Assembly: GCA_937922675.1 (NCBI GenBank)
Contig: CALAJN010000008.1
Span: forward strand, 123,267-187,266
Reading direction: 5' to 3'
Source of the DNA: an uncultured Granulosicoccaceae bacterium
GTDB lineage: Bacteria > Pseudomonadota > Gammaproteobacteria > Granulosicoccales > Granulosicoccaceae
DNA length: 64,000 nt
The notes beneath the pieces are model-generated. The model did no database searches, was not told where the DNA came from, and saw nothing but the letters and a program-made list of their open reading frames with translations. Of this stretch, positions 48,102 through 56,676 are shown one piece after another. The number at the start of each line of letters is the position of its first letter. Positions within the stretch are counted from its first letter, which is position 1. Both the position numbers and the translations under genes were made by a program.

Positions 48102-48443
48102 ATGGGAACCAATCAACACATCGAATTCGACCAGAGCTGGCACCGCGCAGCAGAACTGCTGGATCGAAAGTTTCCTCTGCACGAGGGTTCACATCGGTCG
48201 GCAGCAGACTACGTCGTGCACTTTGACCACCTGCTCATCATCCGCTCGGACGGCTCGTGCACAGGCCTTGCCCAACCCTCTCAATTTGTTGAAGCCGGTG
48301 GCGATTGGGAGTCACCTCAGTCAATACGACTTGAAGACGACGGTTTTCAAGTCGAGATCGAGCCTGATCGTGGAGCCATCGGTGCGGTAGGTGCTGCCCC
48401 AAGAGAGCACCGCCTGCAGATGATTACCACATTCGATATCTGA
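48102..48443 (+). CDS. small protein resembling the insertion domain of malate synthase G
   Basis: 113 residues from ATG 48102 (GGGGAG 8-13 nt upstream). Residues about 13-113 line up with the internal beta-rich insertion domain of malate synthase G: LLDRKFPLHEGSH corresponds to the LDExxPLExGSY stretch, GLAQPSQFVEAGGDW to TPAQFVGYRGDAAAP, SIRLEDDGFQVEIEPD to ILLKNNGLHIELQID, followed by IGAVGAA. The catalytic barrel that should follow (DCEDSV and beyond) is absent; the frame stops after MITTFDI. It precedes aceA by 26 nt and is probably cotranscribed. Function unknown; the comparison is from memory, not from an alignment program. Confidence 0.72.
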   Translation: MGTNQHIEFDQSWHRAAELLDRKFPLHEGSHRSAADYVVHFDHLLIIRSDGSCTGLAQPSQFVEAGGDWESPQSIRLEDDGFQVEIEPDRGAIGAVGAAPREHRLQMITTFDI

Positions 48444-48469
48444 TCCAGAGTCGCAACACGAGAACAACA

Positions 48470-50068
48470 ATGAAAAACTACCGCACACTGTTGAGCGAGG
48501 CTGCCGAAGTCGTGGCAGGCCACAACAATCGCTGGGACGCGATCAATCCTGAAAACGTTGCCCGGATGAAGCTGCAAAATCGCTTCAACACCGGGCTCGA
48601 CATTGCACGTTACACCGCGGGCATCATGCGCCGCGACATGGCGGCCTACGATGCCGATGCCAATCAGTACACGCAGTCACTCGGGTGCTGGCACGGCTTT
48701 ATCGGCCAGCAGAAGATGATTTCGGTCAAGAAGCACTTCGGCAAGACCGATCGGTGTTACCTGTACTTGTCAGGCTGGATGGTGGCCGCCTTGCGCTCGG
48801 AGTTCGGCCCCTTGCCGGACCAGTCCATACATGAGAAGACAACGGTTCCCGAGTTGGTCGAGGAGCTCTACACCTTCTTGAAGCAGGCTGACGCACGTGA
48901 GCTGCGCCACTTGTTTACCGAGTTGGATCTCGCTCGCGATGAGGGCAATCAGATTCGTGAAAAAGCTGCGATGGACGCCATTGACGGATTTGCCACACAC
49001 GTTGTGCCGATCATCGCCGACATTGATGCAGGCTTTGGTAACGAGGAGGCGACCTATCTTCTGGCCAAGAAGATGATTGAAGCAGGTGCGTGTTGCATTC
49101 AGCTTGAAAATCAGGTGTCCGACGTCAAGCAGTGCGGTCATCAAGATGGCAAGGTCACCGTACCGCACGAGGATTTTCTGGCCAAGATCAATGCAGTGCG
49201 CTATGCGTTTCTTGAACTCGGGGTTGATGAGGGCATCATCGTGGCCCGTACCGATTCGCTCGGTGCCGGTTTGACCCAGAAGATCCCGGTGTCACGTGAA
49301 CCGGGTGATCTTGGGGATCAATACAATGCCTTTGTAGCCGGTGAGGAAATCACCTCGATGGAGGCGGTCGGCCCGGGTGACATGGTGATTCGCCAAGGTG
49401 ACAAGCTGATCAAGACAGCGCGTCTTGCCAATGGTCTGGTGCAGTTCCGTCCAGGTACCGGTGAGGATCGCGTGGTACTCGATTGTGTGACAGCACTGAA
49501 CAACGGGGCGGATCTGTTGTGGATCGAGACCGAGAAGCCCCACGTGGGTCAGATTGCCGGCATGGTCAATCGCATACGCGAACAGATTCCTGCCGCCAAG
49601 CTGGTCTACAACAACAGTCCCTCATTCAACTGGACGCTCAACTTTCGCCAACAGGTGTTCGATGCCTGGACCGAGCAGGGGCGATCGACCGAGGGCTATG
49701 TGCGTGACAGGCTGATGAGCGCCGAGTACGACGAGACTGAACTCTCGGCAGAGGCGGATGAGCGCATTCAGGCCTTTCAGTCCGATGCAGCTCAGCACGC
49801 GGGCATCTTTCACCACCTGATCACCCTGCCGACCTATCACACCGCGGCACTGTCCACGGATGAGCTTGCCAAGGACTACTTTGGCGAGCAGGGCATGCTG
49901 GCCTACGTGCGTGAGGTTCAGCGCCGCGAGATCCGCGAGGGTCTGGCCTGTGTCAAGCATCAGGACATGTCGGGTTCCAATATCGGTGATGACCACAAGG
50001 AGTACTTCTCGGGCGCTCAGGCCCTGAAGGCTTCTGGCAAGGACAACACCATGAACCAGTTCGGCTGA
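48470..50068 (+). CDS. aceA: isocitrate lyase
   Basis: 532 residues, the length of the long gammaproteobacterial ICL form. The catalytic loop KQCGHQDGK (Cys near residue 221), IADIDAGFGNEEATYLLAKK and YNNSPSFNWTLNFR are family signatures. SLGCWHGFIGQQK stands near the N-terminus. It cleaves isocitrate to glyoxylate and succinate, the first step of the glyoxylate shunt. The preceding small gene and the divergent ScfR/RamB-like regulator make a dedicated locus. Strong hairpins follow the stop. Confidence 0.96.
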   Translation: MKNYRTLLSEAAEVVAGHNNRWDAINPENVARMKLQNRFNTGLDIARYTAGIMRRDMAAYDADANQYTQSLGCWHGFIGQQKMISVKKHFGKTDRCYLYLSGWMVAALRSEFGPLPDQSIHEKTTVPELVEELYTFLKQADARELRHLFTELDLARDEGNQIREKAAMDAIDGFATHVVPIIADIDAGFGNEEATYLLAKKMIEAGACCIQLENQVSDVKQCGHQDGKVTVPHEDFLAKINAVRYAFLELGVDEGIIVARTDSLGAGLTQKIPVSREPGDLGDQYNAFVAGEEITSMEAVGPGDMVIRQGDKLIKTARLANGLVQFRPGTGEDRVVLDCVTALNNGADLLWIETEKPHVGQIAGMVNRIREQIPAAKLVYNNSPSFNWTLNFRQQVFDAWTEQGRSTEGYVRDRLMSAEYDETELSAEADERIQAFQSDAAQHAGIFHHLITLPTYHTAALSTDELAKDYFGEQGMLAYVREVQRREIREGLACVKHQDMSGSNIGDDHKEYFSGAQALKASGKDNTMNQFG

Positions 50069-50083
50069 TAGCGGCCCTTGTCT

Positions 50084-50106
50084 ACCCTGGCACTGCAGGG
50101 TTTTTC
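50084..50106 (+). terminator. intrinsic terminator after aceA
   Basis: ACCCTG (50084-50089) pairs with CAGGGT (50096-50101) around a 6-nt loop and is followed by a run of five T ending at 50105. It lies 16 nt after the aceA stop. The stem is short, so termination may rely on the second hairpin just downstream as well. Confidence 0.55.
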
Positions 50107-50138
50107 CCTCTGTCGGCCCCGTTCGGGCCGGCAGGGGG
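50106..50138. terminator. long stem-loop between aceA and icd
   Basis: Nucleotides 50106-50119 pair with 50125-50138 over 14 bp, with two G-U type pairs, around the loop CGTTC. The hairpin follows the aceA terminator directly and lacks a T tract of its own. It could reinforce termination, protect the aceA mRNA end, or form part of the icd leader (104 nt before ATG 50243). Confidence 0.5.
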
Positions 50139-50242
50139 TGTGATCCGACCCCCGCGGCACGAGGTTCGTGACCCGCGGAGCTTGAAATCCGGCGCTTACC
50201 GGACGACTATAGGCGGTTTCCCCGGAGACCTTGCCCCCGTCC

Positions 50243-52483
50243 ATGAGCGACCGTAATCCCACCATCATCTACACCCTGACGGATGAAGCGCCGGCCCTGG
50301 CCACCTATTCGCTGCTGCCGATCGTGCAGGTCTTTACCGCTGCGGGCGGCATCGGCGTGGAAACGCGTGATATCTCACTGGCTGCACGGGTTCTTTCGCA
50401 GTTCAATGATCGTCTGAACGCAGATCAACAAACGCACGACGCACTGGCAGAACTCGGCAAGCTTGCCACGCAGCCTGAGGCCAACATCGTCAAGCTGCCA
50501 AACATCAGCGCGTCGATTCCTCAGCTCAAGGCTACGATCGCCGAGCTGCAGTCTCAGGGGTATGCCTTGCCGGACTATCCGGATGAGCCTGCCGACGATG
50601 ATGAGCGCGACGTCCAGGCGCGTTATGACCGGGTGAAGGGCAGCGCGGTCAATCCGGTTCTGCGTGAGGGCAACTCTGACAGGCGTGCCCCCGCGGCGGT
50701 CAAGAACTACGCACGCGCCAATCCGCATTCGATGGGAGCCTGGTCACCCGATTCTGCATCGCACGTGTCGCACATGAGCGAAGGTGATTTTCGGTCCAAC
50801 GAGCAGTCAGTGACCGTGGCCAAGGATGACTCGTTGCGCATCGAGCACCTTGCACCCGATGGTACGATCACCGTCATGAAGGAAGCGGTGCCTGTGCTCG
50901 CCGGAGAGATCGCTGATTCCACCTTCATGAGCTGCGCCGCACTCAACGCGTTTCTTGAGCAGCAGGTGGCCGAGGCCAAGGCATCGGGCGTCCTGTTCTC
51001 CCTGCACCTCAAGGCAACGATGATGAAGGTGTCGGACCCGATTCTCTTCGGACATGCCGTGCGCGCGTATTTCAAGTCGGTTTTCGCGAAACACGGCGAC
51101 ACCCTGGCGTCGGTCGGTGCCAATCCAAACAGCGGTCTGGGCAGTGTGCTTGCCTCGCTGGATGCCTTGCCAACAGCTGATGCCGACACCATCCGGGATG
51201 ACTTCACCGAGGCGATGGCGGCAGGTCCTGGCATAGCCATGGTCAACTCCGACAAAGGCATCACCAACTTGCATGTGCCGAGTGATGTCATCGTGGATGC
51301 CTCCATGCCGGCGATGATTCGTTCATCCGGACAGATGTGGAATGCTGAAGGTCAGTTGCAGGACGTGAAAGCCGTCATACCTGATAGTAGTTACGCCGCT
51401 GTCTTCAGCGAGACCATTGATTTTTGCAAGGCCAACGGCGCCTTTGACCCAACCACCATGGGCACCGTGCCCAATGTCGGTTTGATGGCACAGAAGGCTG
51501 AGGAGTACGGGTCACACGACAAGACGTTTGAAGTGCCTGCTGCTGGCACGATGCGCGTCGTTGATACCAGCGGCACCGTCCTGATGAGCCATGAGGTCGA
51601 GGCAGGTGATATCTGGCGTATGTGCAACGTGAAGGATGCACCGGTTCGCGACTGGGTCAAACTCGCTGTCAGTCGTGCGCGAGCCATGCAGTGCCCGTCG
51701 ATCTTCTGGCTTGATGAGAATCGCGCTCACGATGCGCAACTGATCAAGAAGGTCAACAGCTATCTGCAAGAGCACGACACAGCGGGCCTCACTATCGAGA
51801 TCATGTCACCGCGTGAGGCAACCCGGTTCACGCTTGAGCGACTGAAGAAAGGCGAGAACACGATATCGGTAACAGGCAATGTACTGCGTGACTACCTGAC
51901 CGATCTGTTCCCGATCCTCGAGCTCGGCACCAGTGCCAAGATGCTCTCGATTGTGCCCTTGATGAATGGCGGGGGGCTGTTTGAGACCGGTGCGGGAGGG
52001 TCCGCACCCAAGCATGTCCAGCAACTGGTCGAGGAGAACCACCTGCGTTGGGATTCACTGGGTGAGTTTCTGGCGCTTGCGGTCTCTCTGGAGCATCTGT
52101 CAGAGGTTGCTGCAAACCCACGTGCCAAGGTGTTGGCCGATACCCTTGACGCCGCGACCGGCAAGCTGTTGAGCGAGAACAAGTCACCCTCCCGGCGAGT
52201 GCGTGAGCTTGATAATCGCGGCAGCCATTTCTACCTCGCCCTGTATTGGGCCGAGGCCCTGGCAGCTCAGGACACTGACGCCGAGCTGCAAGCCCGGTTT
52301 GCACCGCTGGCCCAGTCGCTATCGACTCAAGAGACAAGCATTGTTGACGAGTTGAGCCGCGTGCAGGGTACAGCGGTTGATCTGGGTGGCTATTACAAGC
52401 CGGATGCACGTCAGTGCGAGGCGGTCATGCGCCCGAGCAAGATCCTGAATGCAGCGCTTGAGGCCTTTGCTGCTCAAGCATGA
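50243..52483 (+). CDS. icd: monomeric NADP-dependent isocitrate dehydrogenase
   Basis: 746 residues from ATG 50243, giving the family N-terminus [20 protein letters not shown]; a TTG at 50231 adds four residues. Further signatures are [57 protein letters not shown] and [20 protein letters not shown]. This is the single-chain IDH type, unrelated in sequence to the dimeric enzyme of E. coli. It converts isocitrate to 2-oxoglutarate and so competes with AceA, encoded immediately upstream, for the same substrate. Hairpins separate the two genes. Confidence 0.97.
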   Translation: MSDRNPTIIYTLTDEAPALATYSLLPIVQVFTAAGGIGVETRDISLAARVLSQFNDRLNADQQTHDALAELGKLATQPEANIVKLPNISASIPQLKATIAELQSQGYALPDYPDEPADDDERDVQARYDRVKGSAVNPVLREGNSDRRAPAAVKNYARANPHSMGAWSPDSASHVSHMSEGDFRSNEQSVTVAKDDSLRIEHLAPDGTITVMKEAVPVLAGEIADSTFMSCAALNAFLEQQVAEAKASGVLFSLHLKATMMKVSDPILFGHAVRAYFKSVFAKHGDTLASVGANPNSGLGSVLASLDALPTADADTIRDDFTEAMAAGPGIAMVNSDKGITNLHVPSDVIVDASMPAMIRSSGQMWNAEGQLQDVKAVIPDSSYAAVFSETIDFCKANGAFDPTTMGTVPNVGLMAQKAEEYGSHDKTFEVPAAGTMRVVDTSGTVLMSHEVEAGDIWRMCNVKDAPVRDWVKLAVSRARAMQCPSIFWLDENRAHDAQLIKKVNSYLQEHDTAGLTIEIMSPREATRFTLERLKKGENTISVTGNVLRDYLTDLFPILELGTSAKMLSIVPLMNGGGLFETGAGGSAPKHVQQLVEENHLRWDSLGEFLALAVSLEHLSEVAANPRAKVLADTLDAATGKLLSENKSPSRRVRELDNRGSHFYLALYWAEALAAQDTDAELQARFAPLAQSLSTQETSIVDELSRVQGTAVDLGGYYKPDARQCEAVMRPSKILNAALEAFAAQA

Positions 52484-52500
52484 CATCGGCGTGAATGGGT

Positions 52501-52532
52501 GCGACGGGTCCTTGTCAACAAGGGCCCGTCGC
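52501..52532. terminator. stem-loop downstream of icd
   Basis: GCGACGGGTCCTTG (52501-52514) pairs with CAAGGGCCCGTCGC (52519-52532) with one G-T wobble and a TCAA loop. It stands 17 nt after the icd stop and 80 nt before the end of convergent smpB. No T tract is present, so it may act as an mRNA-stabilising or rho-assisted end. Confidence 0.6.
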
Positions 52533-52612
52533 CGAACTCTGCCACCAGGCCCTGCACCTCAGGCTACGCAGTAGCCGGATTGCCGCGACAATCCGTCTGT
52601 TAGCTGATGCGC

Positions 52613-53095
52613 TTAGTGCGTGCGAACGACGCGTGCCTTGTCTCGTTGCCAATCGCGGTCCTTGATGGTGGCGCGCTTGTCAAATTCCTTTTTGCCCTTG
52701 CCGATCCCGATCTCGCATTTGACGCGACCGTTCTTCCAGTAGAGCGACATGGCAACGATGGTGTAGCCCTTGCGTTCTACCGCGCCCACCAGGCGAGCGA
52801 GCTCCCGGCGGTGCAGCAACAATTTTCGCGGTCGTTGTGAAGTGGTCGGGTTGTGGCTTGAGGCCGTGATCAGCGGGGTGATCCCGCAGTTGTACAGCCA
52901 CGCCTCCATGCGGATGATCTGCACGTAGGCATCGACCAGCTGAACCTTGCCCGCGCGCAGACTCTTGACCTCCCAACCTTGCAGGGCAACGCCTGCCTCG
53001 AATTTTTCATCGATCTTGTAGTCGTAGGTCGCCCGCTTGTTGCGCGCGATCTGCGAGCCTGCCGGGGCCTTGTTCTTCTTTTTTTTGCCAGCCAT
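52613..53095 (-). CDS. smpB: SsrA-binding protein SmpB
   Basis: 160 residues, normal length. [40 protein letters not shown] and the basic C-terminal tail [20 protein letters not shown] are diagnostic. It delivers tmRNA to stalled ribosomes. Its start is 17 nt from the start of divergent ratA, the conserved smpB/ratA arrangement. No ssrA gene was seen in the window. Confidence 0.97.
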   Translation of the reverse strand: MAGKKKKNKAPAGSQIARNKRATYDYKIDEKFEAGVALQGWEVKSLRAGKVQLVDAYVQIIRMEAWLYNCGITPLITASSHNPTTSQRPRKLLLHRRELARLVGAVERKGYTIVAMSLYWKNGRVKCEIGIGKGKKEFDKRATIKDRDWQRDKARVVRTH

Positions 53096-53112
53096 GCCCG
53101 TAGTATACGTTC

Positions 53113-53553
53113 ATGCCCCAGTTACAGCGCTCGGCCTTGTTGCCACATTCTGCCAACGACATGTTCGATCTGGTGTTGGATGTGGCGGCGTACCCGGAAT
53201 TCCTGCCCTGGTGCAACGGGGCGAGGGTGCTCGAGCGCACAGAAACGCATCAGCTCGCCGCAGTGACCATCGCCAAGGCGATCAAGCGCAGTGAGTTCAT
53301 GACGCGTAACCGGCTGGAGCGCCCGGGCAGTATCGAGATGACCCTGGTAGACGGGCCCTTCCGCAAATTGACGGGCAGGTGGCAGTTCTCGGCGATCGAC
53401 GAGCAGGCCTGTCGAGCCGAGCTCAGCGTGGACTTCGAGTTTGGCAACCCTCTGGTAGGGCGACTGATCCTGCCTGCGTTCAAGCAAGTGTGTGATTCAC
53501 TGGTCGGGGCATTTACGCGACGCGCTGCCGAGGTCTATCAGCGCGGTGACTGA
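53113..53553 (+). CDS. ratA: RatA / COQ10-like START-domain protein
   Basis: 146 residues. The sequence FDLVLDVAAYPEFLPWCNGA, then LERPGSIEMTLVDGPFRKLT and VDFEFGNPLVGRLILPAFKQ, is the polyketide-cyclase/COQ10-type START domain of RatA (YfjG). The family has been linked to ribosome association and to ubiquinone binding; the latter fits the fold. It overlaps ratB by 8 nt and is divergent from smpB. Confidence 0.93.
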   Translation: MPQLQRSALLPHSANDMFDLVLDVAAYPEFLPWCNGARVLERTETHQLAAVTIAKAIKRSEFMTRNRLERPGSIEMTLVDGPFRKLTGRWQFSAIDEQACRAELSVDFEFGNPLVGRLILPAFKQVCDSLVGAFTRRAAEVYQRGD

Positions 53554-53902
53554 GCGCGCTGCTGTGATATCGGTACGGGTGGTGCTGGCCTTGATTGATG
53601 AGGCTCGCGAGGTGACTGTCAGTGTGGCCGCTGACGCCTGTGCACGTGATGCACTGCATGCAGCCTTGCAAGCGGGTTTGTCGCTTGATGGGGTGGACTT
53701 TGATGTTGATAACGGCCCGCTGGGCATCCACGGCCGGTGTATCACTGATAACGAGGTCCTGCTCGAGGGTGATCGTATCGAGCTGTATCGCCCGTTGGCC
53801 CAGGACCCAATGGAGCGGCGACGGCGTGTAGCCGCCGGTACTAGATACAACCGTAGTCGCGCACCGTCCGAGCCCACAATGATGTCGCGTCAGAGTCGGT
53901 GA
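53546..53902 (+). CDS. ratB: RnfH/RatB family ubiquitin-like protein
   Basis: 118 residues from GTG 53546, which overlaps the ratA stop by 8 nt. VVLALIDEAREVTVSVAADA, LGIHGRCITDNEVLLEGDRI and ELYRPLAQDPMERRRRVAAG match the RnfH family (beta-grasp fold, normally 90-110 residues). Function is not established; the ratA-ratB pair is conserved next to smpB in gammaproteobacteria. The last 60 nt run into the end of the convergent gene. Confidence 0.88.
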   Translation: MTERAAVISVRVVLALIDEAREVTVSVAADACARDALHAALQAGLSLDGVDFDVDNGPLGIHGRCITDNEVLLEGDRIELYRPLAQDPMERRRRVAAGTRYNRSRAPSEPTMMSRQSR

Positions 53903-54389
53903 TACCGGACAGGGACTGTTGCCGGATATCAACGAAGGGGGGTGCACTGGCGGTTAGCAACGCGCACATCCGTGTGCGCTGTTCAGGGTCGCTGACAATG
54001 GCGTCGAACTCTGTGAGCAGCGACTCTTGCTCGGTCTCGCTCATGTTTGCAAAGTAGTGCCGCAAAGAGGCATCCAGCGCATTGACGTAGGCGTTGTTGA
54101 TCTGATCGTTGCGTGTGACTTCCTGATTGAATGACATGAAGGGCCAGGTGATGAAATACAACTCGGCGGCTGTGGCGAACCGAGACTCGGAGACGCACAC
54201 CTGAGTGCTGAGCACTACGTCTTTCATGTTGGCGTACAAGGCCTGCATGCCTTCGTTCGCGATACTCATGCAGGGCACCGGCTCGAGTGAGTCTGTGCCG
54301 TTGTCAGCGAGAGCAGCCGCGTTGACCGCTGTCACGAGTGCCAGCAGGGTGACAAGACGGGCGGGCAGGTTTGCGTGCAGAAGAGGCAT
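53841..54389 (-). CDS. hypothetical secreted/periplasmic protein
   Basis: 182 residues with a Sec signal peptide (ARLVTLLALVTAVNAAALA, cut before DNGTD). The mature part is helical, with NLRHYFANMSETEQESLLTE-like segments (LRHYFANMSETEQESLLTEF) and four cysteines. I recognise no family. Its 3' end overlaps the end of ratB by 62 nt in opposite orientation, which is unusual but possible. Confidence 0.6.
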   Translation of the reverse strand: MPLLHANLPARLVTLLALVTAVNAAALADNGTDSLEPVPCMSIANEGMQALYANMKDVVLSTQVCVSESRFATAAELYFITWPFMSFNQEVTRNDQINNAYVNALDASLRHYFANMSETEQESLLTEFDAIVSDPEQRTRMCALLTASAPPFVDIRQQSLSGITDSDATSLWARTVRDYGCI

Positions 54390-54740
54390 GTGTGCAGCTT
54401 ACCAACACCCCTGTAAGACTGGAGCCCTTTCACTGTGTAGAGACCGTTGTGCACCATGATCTCGCCTGACGACGATGTGACGGGCGAGCAGATTGACGTG
54501 AAGCCCGGATAGGCACCAGCGTGGAGGAGGGCAAAGCCAGGGTATGACGAGGTAGCGTGGCTTTAGTGACGCCTTTCACATAACCGAGGCAGAGCAGGGC
54601 GGTTTGGGTGTGCTGATGGGAGTGCTCATGGGCGGCTCATGGGCGGCTCATGAGGAGGGCTGGCGACGCCACGAGGGGAAAAATTGTAGAAAAATATCAA
54701 TTCTGTATAATTATACATTTTCCATACAGGGAGATAATTC
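54390..54740. other. intergenic region with tandem repeats and ATPase promoter
   Basis: A 351-nt region between the hypothetical gene and the ATPase gene. It holds an 11-bp tandem repeat GCTCATGGGCG (54624-54634 and 54635-54645, partial third copy). The final 70 nt shift abruptly to A/T-rich DNA that contains the ATPase promoter. No gene is apparent. Confidence 0.6.
54684..54717 (+). promoter_or_regulatory. sigma70-type promoter with palindromic operator for the ATPase gene
   Basis: TTGTAG (54684-54689) and a perfect TATAAT (54706-54711) are 16 bp apart. The -10 box is embedded in the perfect 14-bp palindrome TGTATAATTATACA (54704-54717), placed where a bound dimer would block RNA polymerase. 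The SD AGGGAGA and GTG 54741 follow. A repressor site is inferred; the repressor is not identified. Confidence 0.65.
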
Positions 54741-55928
54741 GTGAGCGCCATCTTCAGCCGACCCGAGCTGGCGGCAAAAATGGCAGATCAACTGCTGAAC
54801 CCTGGTGTGCTGGATGAAGCACTCCGATCAGGTCTGTTTCTGTCCGGGCTCCGACGCACCGGAAAGACGACGTTCCTGCGCCACGATCTGATTCCGGCGC
54901 TGGAGCGCCAAGGCGCATTGATCATCTACGTGGATCTATGGAGTGACGTCAAGCTCGACCCAGCAGAGCTTGTGCACAGCGCCATACGAGACATCCTCAC
55001 TGAGCTTGCGTCGCCGGGGTCAAGGCTGCTTGAACGGCTGTCGCGCATCGGTGGCGTCGGGTTGGGCGCTGCCGGGCTCAGCTTTTCGTTTGATGTGCGC
55101 ACCTTGGGTGCGCCAGGCGGAGTAACGCTTGCCGATGCCCTCACGGCCGTTGTCGATCAAGCGCAGACCGATCTGGTACTGATCATCGATGAAGTTCAGC
55201 AAGCCATGTCATCGCCAGCGGGCGAGAAAATGCTGTTGGCGCTGAAGGCGGCACGTGATGCGGTTAATACGCGAGTGGATACGCCGGGGCATTTGATATT
55301 CATTGGTACGGGCTCGCATCGGGCTCATGTGGTCGAGATGTCTACCCGCAGTAACCAGGCGTTTGCCGGAGCCGCATCCATTGATTACCCCGTACTCGGG
55401 CGAGAGTATGTGGTGCATCTGCTGGAGCGCCTGTCTGACGATGTGGCTGCTGGTTCGTCGGCCGTGCTGCCATCGGTATCCGCAGCCCTGGAGGCCTTTG
55501 AAAACCTCGGTCATCGACCAGAGGAATTGATTCGTGCTTTGCGACTGTTGTCTGCTGAAGATCCGGATGATCTTGATCCAGACGTCAAGCTGAATGTTGT
55601 TGCCCACACGCTGCGTGCCGCCGCTGCCGATATCGAGTTGAACCGGGTTGACTCATTGGGAGAGTTGGCGCGACTGATATTTGCGCAGATTGCCAGTGCT
55701 GACGGCGAGGTAAAGGGCTTGTATACCAAGGCAAGCCGGGAGCACCTTACGCAGTCTCTAGGGCGTGAGGTCAGCACGGAAGAAATCCAGTCAATACTCG
55801 GAGATCTGAAGAACGCCAATTTGATCATGAGGTCCGGCCATGGTCGGTTTGGGATTACTGACCCGTTTGTTCAGCAAGCGTGGCGAGACCGGGCGAAGCT
55901 GTTGAGTGTTCAGGGCAGCGCTGTCTGA
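54741..55928 (+). CDS. solitary AAA/STAND-type ATPase
   Basis: 395 residues from GTG 54741 (SD AGGGAGA). Walker A GLRRTGKTT at residues 36-44 and Walker B LVLIIDEVQQ (Asp150, Glu151) with sensor-like HLIFIGTGSHRAHV place it among the archaeal-type/COG1672 P-loop ATPases. The C-terminal 100 residues read as a winged-helix domain (SIQSILGDLKNANLIMRSGH-like segment, then GRFGITDPFVQQAWRDRAK). Such proteins occur singly in accessory DNA, and their role is mostly unknown. It is convergent with imuA, 8 nt apart, at the place where imuB would be expected. Confidence 0.82.
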   Translation: MSAIFSRPELAAKMADQLLNPGVLDEALRSGLFLSGLRRTGKTTFLRHDLIPALERQGALIIYVDLWSDVKLDPAELVHSAIRDILTELASPGSRLLERLSRIGGVGLGAAGLSFSFDVRTLGAPGGVTLADALTAVVDQAQTDLVLIIDEVQQAMSSPAGEKMLLALKAARDAVNTRVDTPGHLIFIGTGSHRAHVVEMSTRSNQAFAGAASIDYPVLGREYVVHLLERLSDDVAAGSSAVLPSVSAALEAFENLGHRPEELIRALRLLSAEDPDDLDPDVKLNVVAHTLRAAAADIELNRVDSLGELARLIFAQIASADGEVKGLYTKASREHLTQSLGREVSTEEIQSILGDLKNANLIMRSGHGRFGITDPFVQQAWRDRAKLLSVQGSAV

Positions 55929-55936
55929 CCAGGAGG

Positions 55937-56632
55937 CTACATCGAGCGACCATCAAAAGGCTGGATGGCAGAGTGTGTGATGCCTGGCCACTCGGCACCC
56001 TGTGCGCTGTCAAAGGCCTCCGGTTTTATCGATACAGTGGTAGCGCCTCTGCCACGTACCTTGATCAAATCAAGTTCCAGGCCTGTGTTCTTGTGCGATA
56101 CGCTCATGCGCACGCTCACCGGTGAATGTTCATTGGCGGCATGAGCGGGACGATAAACGGCAGCCCAGGTGCGCCCTGTCTCTGCGGCGAGCTGCAGGCG
56201 GCGTTGTTTTTGCGCGTTGCTTTTGTACACCCACGCGATCACGGCGGTGAACAGGCTGGTTCTCAGTATCTGCTCAGTGGCCCAGAGTGCATCGAGATCA
56301 TTTTTGCCATCAATGATCAGCAAGCGATCCAGACGAACCCCGGCGTTGGCGAGTGCGGGCGCATAGGGCAGGTGAGGTGGGTTGATGAAGGCAGCCCATT
56401 GCCCCTCGTCAGATGTGACTCGCTTGAGAGCGTGCAACAACAAGCTGGTCTCACCGATACCAGGCCGCTCGGCCATGATCTCTGTTACACCCCCTATGCC
56501 CCAGCCGCGTGATGGAAGTGCTGCGTCCAGCTCGGGGAAGCCGGTCGGGATAGAGGCTGTGTCGTTATAACGATCGCTGCCGCGCCACAAGGCTGGCTGT
56601 GACTTCAGCAGTTCATCAAGAGCTACGTCCAT
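55937..56632 (-). CDS. imuA: translesion-synthesis-associated protein ImuA (RecA/SulA-like)
   Basis: 231 residues. LWRGSD, then SIPTGFPELDAALPSRGWGI and GGVTEIMAERPGIGETSLLL match ImuA; the P-loop equivalent PGIGETS (residues 57-63) has Glu where RecA has Lys, as usual in this family. WAAFINPPHLPYAPALANAG and LQLAAETGRTWAAVYRP are further signatures. It lies 44 nt downstream of lexA on the same strand, so it is SOS-controlled. The normal partners imuB and dnaE2 are not present in the window. Relation to the cell-division inhibitor SulA was considered, but the N-terminal GW(P/G)xGGxTEI part fits ImuA. Confidence 0.85.
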   Translation of the reverse strand: MDVALDELLKSQPALWRGSDRYNDTASIPTGFPELDAALPSRGWGIGGVTEIMAERPGIGETSLLLHALKRVTSDEGQWAAFINPPHLPYAPALANAGVRLDRLLIIDGKNDLDALWATEQILRTSLFTAVIAWVYKSNAQKQRRLQLAAETGRTWAAVYRPAHAANEHSPVSVRMSVSHKNTGLELDLIKVRGRGATTVSIKPEAFDSAQGAEWPGITHSAIQPFDGRSM

Positions 56633-56676
56633 GACAGAAAGTGATTGACACAGGCACGTTCATGACGTGTTCTGTA

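Noticed and set aside
48102..48443. Idea that the 750-codon gene downstream of aceA is malate synthase, which would make the small gene its fragment
   Set aside because: The downstream gene is clearly monomeric isocitrate dehydrogenase ([33 protein letters not shown]); no malate synthase barrel is encoded in the window.
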